Below are positions 8,342 through 12,291 of a stretch of 12,291 nucleotides of DNA, in pieces. Numbering within the stretch: the stretch's first letter is position 1; every line of letters begins with the position of its first letter. A program made the translations under genes and the position numbers. Below the pieces are notes generated by a model. The model did no database searches and was not told the DNA's origin. It saw only the letters and a program-made list of their open reading frames with translations. The DNA is from Galbibacter sp035306585 (GTDB lineage Bacteria > Bacteroidota > Bacteroidia > Flavobacteriales > Flavobacteriaceae), in contig NZ_DATGNU010000031.1 in NCBI RefSeq assembly GCF_035306585.1, positions 1-12,291 of the forward strand. The letters run 5' to 3'.

Positions 8342-8971
8342 TTAGCTGATTCTTGTCACCATCTCTTCGGTGGGTATTCTAACCTTTGGCGCGTCAGCTA
8401 AGAAATCGTTTTCCTGATCGCGATATCCCAGGGAGAGAATCACTACACTGTGTAAATCTTTCGCTGTAAGACCTAGTAACTCATCAAACAACACGGGATC
8501 AAAACCCTCCATTGGAGTGGCATCTACTTTACAATTGGCAGCAGCTATTAAAGCCGTTCCAAGGGCAATATAGGTTTGCTTTTCTGCCCAGTGTTTGTTT
8601 TGTTGATCTGTTCTACTTCGGAAATAGGAATCCAATGAAGTGAATAATCCCTCTAATGAAGCGGTGCTAACCCCTTGCTTCTGAGCAGTTAGTTCAACCA
8701 AATTTTCTATATGCTGGGTCGTTACCTTGTTGTATGCGGCAAAGACTAAAAGGTGTGAGGATTGCGCGATTTGCTTGTTAAAGGAGTTGGCTCCAAGTTT
8801 CTCTTTTAAGGCAGTATTGTCAACTGCAAATACGCGGTATGGCTGTAAACCACAGGAGGATGCAGAAAGATTAATAGCCTCGGTAATAAAGTTCAGTTTT
8901 TCTTCACTTACCTTCTTATTGGAGTAGCTTTTTGTGGCGTACCTCCAATTTAAATCTTGTATTAAATCCAT
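8342..8971 (-). CDS. NfsB-like NAD(P)H-dependent FMN nitroreductase
   Basis: This is a 209-residue flavoprotein of the oxygen-insensitive NfsB/dihydropteridine-reductase branch of the nitroreductase family, normally a cytoplasmic homodimer with one FMN per active site. It reduces nitroaromatics, quinones or related electrophiles with NAD(P)H. Visible FMN contacts match the E. coli NfsB pattern: Arg10 and Lys14 in WRYATKSY, SSCGLQPYR at 38-46, SFNKQI near 63-68, the ATPMEGFD loop at 151-158, and Lys196/Arg198 in PKVRIP near the C-terminus. The frame extends 15 codons further upstream to an ATG at 9016, but that start lies upstream of the likely promoter and inside the operator region. The MDLIQDLNWR start is the family-typical one. 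It is divergent from an HxlR regulator 106 bases away, so regulation by that protein is likely. The physiological substrate cannot be told from sequence. Confidence 0.93.
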   Translation of the reverse strand: MDLIQDLNWRYATKSYSNKKVSEEKLNFITEAINLSASSCGLQPYRVFAVDNTALKEKLGANSFNKQIAQSSHLLVFAAYNKVTTQHIENLVELTAQKQGVSTASLEGLFTSLDSYFRSRTDQQNKHWAEKQTYIALGTALIAAANCKVDATPMEGFDPVLFDELLGLTAKDLHSVVILSLGYRDQENDFLADAPKVRIPTEEMVTRIS

Positions 8972-8991
8972 AATTATAATATTTAGAGCGA

Positions 8992-8999
8992 CAAAGTTA
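8992..8999 (-). promoter_or_regulatory. Putative -7 promoter element of the nitroreductase gene
   Basis: On the - strand this reads TAACTTTG, an exact TAnnTTTG match ending 20 bases before the chosen ATG. No TTG is present at the -33 position. That region is instead occupied by the first operator-like dyad (9009-9025), which suggests a promoter that depends on or is blocked by a regulator. Confidence 0.5.
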
Positions 9000-9008
9000 T
9001 CTTTCATC

Positions 9009-9025
9009 AGTGACATTTAGTAACT
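9009..9025. promoter_or_regulatory. Operator-like dyad 1, nitroreductase/hxlR
   Basis: AGTGAC-ATTTA-GTAACT is an inverted repeat with one mismatch per arm and a 5-base centre. It overlaps the expected -33 region of the nitroreductase promoter. It also overlaps TAACTTTA (9021-9028), a near -7 match pointing toward hxlR. The core GTGACATTTAG is repeated exactly 34 bases downstream. Confidence 0.6.
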
Positions 9026-9041
9026 TTACGACAAAAAGTAA

Positions 9042-9061
9042 TGGTGACATTTAGGTAACCA
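9042..9061. promoter_or_regulatory. Operator-like dyad 2, nitroreductase/hxlR
   Basis: TGGTGAC-ATTTAG-GTAACCA is an inverted repeat with one mismatch per 7-base arm and a 6-base centre, ending 16 bases before the hxlR ATG. Relative to the first copy the outer bases change on both sides together (A...T becomes G...C), keeping the symmetry, as expected of a binding site for a dimeric regulator such as HxlR. Confidence 0.6.
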
Positions 9062-9077
9062 CCAACAACAACCAAAC

Positions 9078-9446
9078 ATGGACAACATAGCCAAAACACT
9101 TCAAGGAGATCACAAATCGTGCAGAAATAATATCAGAGCGATTCATGACGCCCTGGATGTGATCGGTGGGAAATGGAAGATTTCAATTATAGCCTGTCTG
9201 ACCTTTAATGCGATGCGCTATTCAGAATTATTAAAGGAAGTAGAAGGGATTTCTGGAAAAATGCTCAGCAGGGAGCTGAAGGAGCTTGAAGCAAATCAGC
9301 TCATTACCAGAGAAGTACTCAGCACGCATCCCATCATGGTGCGTTATGCGCTCACCCCGTATGGCAAATCTTTGCAGCCCCTCACGCTAACTATTGCCCA
9401 ATGGGGGATAAATCACCGAAAAAGGATCATCAGTGGATTTAAATAA
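9078..9446 (+). CDS. HxlR-family winged-helix transcriptional regulator
   Basis: This is a 122-residue DNA-binding protein, typical size for the HxlR family, acting as a dimer. The family pattern is clear: ALDVIGGKWKISIIACL (25-41), then a winged helix-turn-helix with MRYSELLKEVEGISGKMLSR (46-65) and ELKELEANQLITRE (66-79), a wing ending in VRYALTPYGKSL, and a C-terminal dimerisation helix. Cys15 lies just before helix 1, near where the redox-sensing cysteines of Bacillus YodB and HypR sit; Cys40 is the only other cysteine. A thiol-based switch is therefore plausible but inferred. It is divergent from the nitroreductase gene, and the two dyads between them suggest it controls both itself and that gene. 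There is no Shine-Dalgarno sequence, as usual in this phylum. Its own promoter is not clear. Confidence 0.93.
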   Translation: MDNIAKTLQGDHKSCRNNIRAIHDALDVIGGKWKISIIACLTFNAMRYSELLKEVEGISGKMLSRELKELEANQLITREVLSTHPIMVRYALTPYGKSLQPLTLTIAQWGINHRKRIISGFK

Positions 9447-9464
9447 TATAGTGGTAACATAAAA

Positions 9465-9538
9465 TATCCGTCATCATGCAGCGAAGCCATCGGTACTCTA
9501 CAGTTACGCACAACAACGGATACTACCCTTTTTTTTTT
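9465..9538. terminator. Weak terminator-like inverted repeat, hxlR/pepD convergence
   Basis: TATCCGT (9465-9471) is the exact reverse complement of ACGGATA (9516-9522), with a 44-base interior. Six bases later a run of ten T (9529-9538) follows on the + strand. The long loop and the gap before the T run make it a poor intrinsic terminator, but its position after the hxlR stop and before the convergent pepD stop fits that role. I see no gene in 9447-9559. Confidence 0.3.
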
Positions 9539-9559
9539 ATAGCCTTCCTGGCTTACGGC

Positions 9560-11023
9560 TTACGCCTTCACTGGGATATTGCTAAGGATCTCTTTTAAAA
9601 ATCGCCAAAACTTCTTTACCGATTCAATTTCCACGCGCTCATCTGGGGAATGCGCCCCTTTTATAGTAGGACCAAAACTTATCATATCCATCTCAGGATA
9701 GTTTTGCCCTAGAATACCACACTCTAAACCAGCATGACATGCGACCACCTTAGGGGTATGATTAAATAACGCTTCGTACTTGGCAGTGAGTACCTTTAAA
9801 ATAGGACTATCCATATTGGGATTCCACCCTGGATAAAAACCTTTTAATACTACAGAACACCCACATAGTTCAAAACAAGACCGCAGTGCATTGGCCAAAT
9901 CTATTTTAGAAGACTCCACGGAGGACCTTGTTAAACACATAACTTTCAGCTTCCCATCTTTGATTTTAACCCTGGCAATATTATTGGAGGTTTGTACCAC
10001 ATCCTCCATCGTTGGGCTCATGGCGTAAACACCATTATGCGCAGCGTAAAGCGCCCTTGTAATTCCTTCCTGCACACCGAGTTCCATTACCGAAGAAGGA
10101 ATGTCGGTTACCTCCGCACTGATGAAAAGATTCGGCTCCATCACTTTATATTCCTTCTTTATAGAAGAGGCCAACTGATTAAACTCCAAAGCAAATGCAT
10201 CATGATGAATTTCATCCACCACTATAACTGCCTGGCTCTCTCGGGGAATGGCGTTTCTAAGCCCTCCTCCATCAATACTTGCAATTCGCAATCCAAAGTT
10301 TTCAAAACCTTCAAACAACAGGCGATTCATGATTTTATTGGCATTCCCAAAACCGCGATGAATATCCATTCCACTGTGACCGCCATGAAGCCCCTTTACA
10401 TTGATTTGGTATGCTTTCACTCCAGAGGGCGTTTCTTCCTCCTTGTAAGCGCGGCTTGCCGTCAAATCTACACCACCAGCGCATCCTATATCTATTTCAT
10501 CATCCTCCTCTGTATCCAAATTCAATAGGATTTCTCCCTTTAGAATTCCACCTTTGAGACCTTGAGCCCCTGTCATACCAGTTTCTTCATCAATGGTAAA
10601 AAGTGCTTCAATTGCAGGATGAGCTAATTGATCACTCTGTAAAATAGCCATGATGGCCGCTACCCCTATTCCATTATCTGCCCCTAATGTGGTTCCGTTG
10701 GCCTTTACCCACCCATCTGCAATGATCATTTCAATGCCCTGGGTAGAAAAATCAAACTTTGTATCACGGTTCTTCTGATGAACCATATCCAAATGAGACT
10801 GTAAGACCACTGTCTTACGGTTTTCCATACCCGGTGTTGCAGGTTTACGAATAATGACATTACCTACCTCATCTTTGATGGTATCCAATCCTAATCCTTG
10901 TCCAAATGCCATCATAAATGCAATAACTTGTTCCTCCTTTTTGGAGGCTCTAGGTACAGCATTTAAATCTGCGAAGTTATTCCAAAGCGAAGTTGGTTCT
11001 AATGCTCTAATCTCTGAATTCAT
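9560..11023 (-). CDS. pepD: Aminoacyl-histidine dipeptidase (PepD, M20C)
   Basis: This is a 487-residue cytosolic dizinc dipeptidase that cleaves Xaa-His and other unspecific dipeptides, of normal length for the family. The M20 ligand set is complete. His77 and catalytic Asp79 are in SHLDMV, Asp116 (bridging) in LGADNGIG, Glu146 (general base) and Glu147 in DEETGMTGA, Asp170 in NLDTEEDDE, and His458 in GPTIKGAHSPDE. These sit a constant three residues before the ligands I recall for Vibrio alginolyticus PepD (His80, Asp119, Glu150, Asp173, His461). The dimerisation (lid) domain lies about 205-390 and contains GLHGGHSGMDIH (211-222). No signal peptide is present. The ATG at 11023 follows a good -7 box. 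It is a monocistronic unit, convergent with hxlR and divergent from the DUF3810 gene; a role in peptide scavenging is likely. Confidence 0.95.
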   Translation of the reverse strand: MNSEIRALEPTSLWNNFADLNAVPRASKKEEQVIAFMMAFGQGLGLDTIKDEVGNVIIRKPATPGMENRKTVVLQSHLDMVHQKNRDTKFDFSTQGIEMIIADGWVKANGTTLGADNGIGVAAIMAILQSDQLAHPAIEALFTIDEETGMTGAQGLKGGILKGEILLNLDTEEDDEIDIGCAGGVDLTASRAYKEEETPSGVKAYQINVKGLHGGHSGMDIHRGFGNANKIMNRLLFEGFENFGLRIASIDGGGLRNAIPRESQAVIVVDEIHHDAFALEFNQLASSIKKEYKVMEPNLFISAEVTDIPSSVMELGVQEGITRALYAAHNGVYAMSPTMEDVVQTSNNIARVKIKDGKLKVMCLTRSSVESSKIDLANALRSCFELCGCSVVLKGFYPGWNPNMDSPILKVLTAKYEALFNHTPKVVACHAGLECGILGQNYPEMDMISFGPTIKGAHSPDERVEIESVKKFWRFLKEILSNIPVKA

Positions 11024-11045
11024 TGTTTATAAATTTAGATTTTGG

Positions 11046-11053
11046 CAAAAGTA
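11046..11053 (-). promoter_or_regulatory. Putative -7 promoter element of pepD
   Basis: The - strand reads TACTTTTG, an exact TAnnTTTG match ending 22 bases before the pepD ATG. The expected -33 region has TGTGG rather than TTG, a weak match. Confidence 0.5.
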
Positions 11054-11188
11054 CCAATGTTAAATTAAAAATCCACATTTTAAACAGAGCTTTCCCTAGC
11101 CATTACAAGAGAGAAGCCAAAAAACCACGGTTTATTTTGTCGAAATCGCAAAGAATCTTCCACTGGTGGAATTCTTTCATTTAAACTT

Positions 11189-11217
11189 TTGACAACCACG
11201 CAGATTGTCTAATTTTG
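11189..11217 (+). promoter_or_regulatory. Complete Bacteroidota-type promoter before the DUF3810 gene
   Basis: TTG (11189-11191), an 18-base spacer and TAATTTTG (11210-11217) match the TTG-N17-23-TAnnTTTG consensus fully, the only complete match I found in the window. The spacer holds a 5-bp dyad, GACAA (11191-11195) with TTGTC (11205-11209), which might bind a regulator. The box ends only five bases before the ATG at 11223, so the message would be leaderless or nearly so. The rest of 11024-11222 holds only the pepD promoter candidate. Confidence 0.65.
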
Positions 11218-11222
11218 AGTTT

Positions 11223-12291
11223 ATGGCAAAACATTTAAGAACCCTGATTGCGCTTTCCATTGTTCCACAAATAGTTTTGGTTAAGATCATAGGATCCTTT
11301 CCAGGCCTTGTAGAGACGTATTACAGTACTGGCCTATACCCTATTATTTCCAAAACTGCCCGCTACGTATTTGGATGGATACCATTTTCTGTAGGCGATA
11401 TCATATACTCCATTGCTGCGGTGTTTTTAATACGGTTTTTGATCAAAGAGTTACCCCAACTTTTTAAAAAACCGATGGTACTACTCCGAGAGTGTTTGGT
11501 AGTAATCTCCGTACTATATGCGCTGTTTCATATGCTATGGGGCTTTAACTATTACCGGCTGCCCTTACATGAAAAACTCCATCTTTCCGAGCTTTACACC
11601 CAAGAAGAATTATACCATTACACCAACTATCTCATCCAACAAAGTAACGCGATTCACAAACAGTTAAGCGCGGATTCCACCGCTATGATCAAAATCCCAT
11701 ACTCCAAAGAGGAGATCTATAAGAAAAGTTTAGAAGGCTATCAGAAATTATCCCAGCAGTATCCAGATTTAAAGTTACAGGCGCAAAGCATAAAGACCTC
11801 GCTATACTCCACTGGACTAACTTATATGGGATATGGTGGCTATTTAAACCCCTTTACCAACGAAGCGCAGGTCAATGGCTTACAAATAAATTACCGATAC
11901 CCCATTGTGAGCTGCCATGAACAAGCCCATCAAATTGGGTATTCTGCAGAGAACGAAGCGAACTTTATTGGATTTTTAGCAGCCACTCATAATACTGATA
12001 AATACTTTCAGTATTCCGGGTACTTGTACGTATTGCGCTATGCGCTAGCAGCTGTAAAAAGAAAAAGTCCCGAACAATTTGAAGTACTTAAAAAGCAACT
12101 CTACCCTGGCATTATCAAAAACTATATCCAGGTCGATACCTTCTGGAAAAAGCACAAGACAAAAGCAGAACCATATTTCAAAAAAACGTTTAACTCATTT
12201 TTAAAAGCCAACAACCAAAAAAAAGGGATCAAGTCCTATAGCTATGTGGTCGCTCTGCTTGTGAATTACCACAAAGCACAGCATAAAAAAA
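11223..12291 (+). CDS. DUF3810 membrane zincin-like protein (3' end cut off)
   Basis: The open frame runs without a stop from the ATG to the window edge (356 codons), so the C-terminus is outside the window. Three hydrophobic segments (about 7-25, 56-74 and 89-108) anchor it in the inner membrane; the remaining ~245 residues form a soluble domain. That domain carries a zinc-metalloprotease-like signature, CHEQAHQIGYSAENEANF (231-248), with His232, Glu233 and His236 as HExxH and Glu243/Glu245 as possible third ligands. This pattern, length and topology identify the DUF3810 family, common in Bacteroidota; its substrate is unknown and protease activity is inferred only. The next in-frame ATG (codon 86) would remove two membrane segments, so 11223 is the best start. 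A TTG at 11205 is in frame but sits inside the promoter. It is divergent from pepD. Confidence 0.9.
   Translation, partial: MAKHLRTLIALSIVPQIVLVKIIGSFPGLVETYYSTGLYPIISKTARYVFGWIPFSVGDIIYSIAAVFLIRFLIKELPQLFKKPMVLLRECLVVISVLYALFHMLWGFNYYRLPLHEKLHLSELYTQEELYHYTNYLIQQSNAIHKQLSADSTAMIKIPYSKEEIYKKSLEGYQKLSQQYPDLKLQAQSIKTSLYSTGLTYMGYGGYLNPFTNEAQVNGLQINYRYPIVSCHEQAHQIGYSAENEANFIGFLAATHNTDKYFQYSGYLYVLRYALAAVKRKSPEQFEVLKKQLYPGIIKNYIQVDTFWKKHKTKAEPYFKKTFNSFLKANNQKKGIKSYSYVVALLVNYHKAQHKK

Noticed and set aside
8972..9016. Fifteen-codon upstream extension of the nitroreductase
   Set aside because: It covers the promoter box and part of operator-like dyad 1, and the family-typical N-terminus starts at MDLIQDL.
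9550..9563. GGCTTAC repeated twice at the pepD 3' end
   Set aside because: Two seven-base units partly within coding sequence and the stop codon; too short to mean much.
9992..10528. 178-residue open frame on the + strand opposite pepD
   Set aside because: The opposite strand encodes intact, motif-bearing PepD across the whole stretch. The + strand product is rich in His/Cys/Ile with no recognisable domain.
1..12291. Search for a new defence, secondary-metabolite or mobile system
   Set aside because: All eight genes fall in known families with ordinary arrangement. No recombinase, toxin-antitoxin, CRISPR-like or biosynthetic cluster signs were seen.

Overview
The window looks like chromosomal core and light accessory DNA from a Bacteroidota bacterium, most likely a Flavobacteriaceae member. 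Four things point there: moderate-to-low GC; start codons without Shine-Dalgarno sequences; -7 boxes of the TAnnTTTG type that this phylum uses; and the gene content (a DUF4369 lipoprotein, a DUF3810 membrane zincin, a DUF819 membrane protein). I see no tRNA, rRNA, insertion sequence, CRISPR array or phage gene.

Layout. (1) 57-6039, + strand: gltB and gltD, the large and small subunits of NADPH-type glutamate synthase, separated by one base and closed by a very strong strand-specific intrinsic terminator (6073-6113), then a second weaker hairpin (6124-6149). (2) 6173-8219, + strand: a DUF819 multi-pass membrane protein and, 55 bases later, a DUF4369 lipoprotein that lacks the thioredoxin-like domain often attached to this domain. 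(3) 8220-8341: a convergent intergenic stretch with a long imperfect hairpin. (4) 8342-9446: a divergent pair, an NfsB-like FMN nitroreductase on the - strand and an HxlR-family regulator on the + strand. Their 106-base shared intergenic region holds two copies of a GTGACATTTAG-type dyad, which look like operators. (5) 9560-11023, - strand: an aminoacyl-histidine dipeptidase (PepD, M20C) with all metal ligands present. (6) 11223 to the window end, + strand: a DUF3810 membrane protein with an HExxH zinc-protease-like motif. It is cut off by the window edge.

How the genes fit together. gltBD carries out the ammonium-assimilation step that turns glutamine plus 2-oxoglutarate into two glutamates. 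The nitroreductase/HxlR pair is a compact local circuit. The regulator has cysteines at residues 15 and 40, so an electrophile- or thiol-stress switch resembling HypR/HypO or YodB/AzoR1 of Bacillus is a reasonable hypothesis. PepD and the DUF3810 gene are divergent from a 199-base region with a good -7 box for each. No shared pathway links the blocks.

The most interesting signals are the duplicated operator-like dyads between the nitroreductase and hxlR genes, a DUF3810 promoter that ends only five bases before its ATG, and the structured convergent intergenic sequences. I found no convincing evidence of an entirely new multi-gene system.
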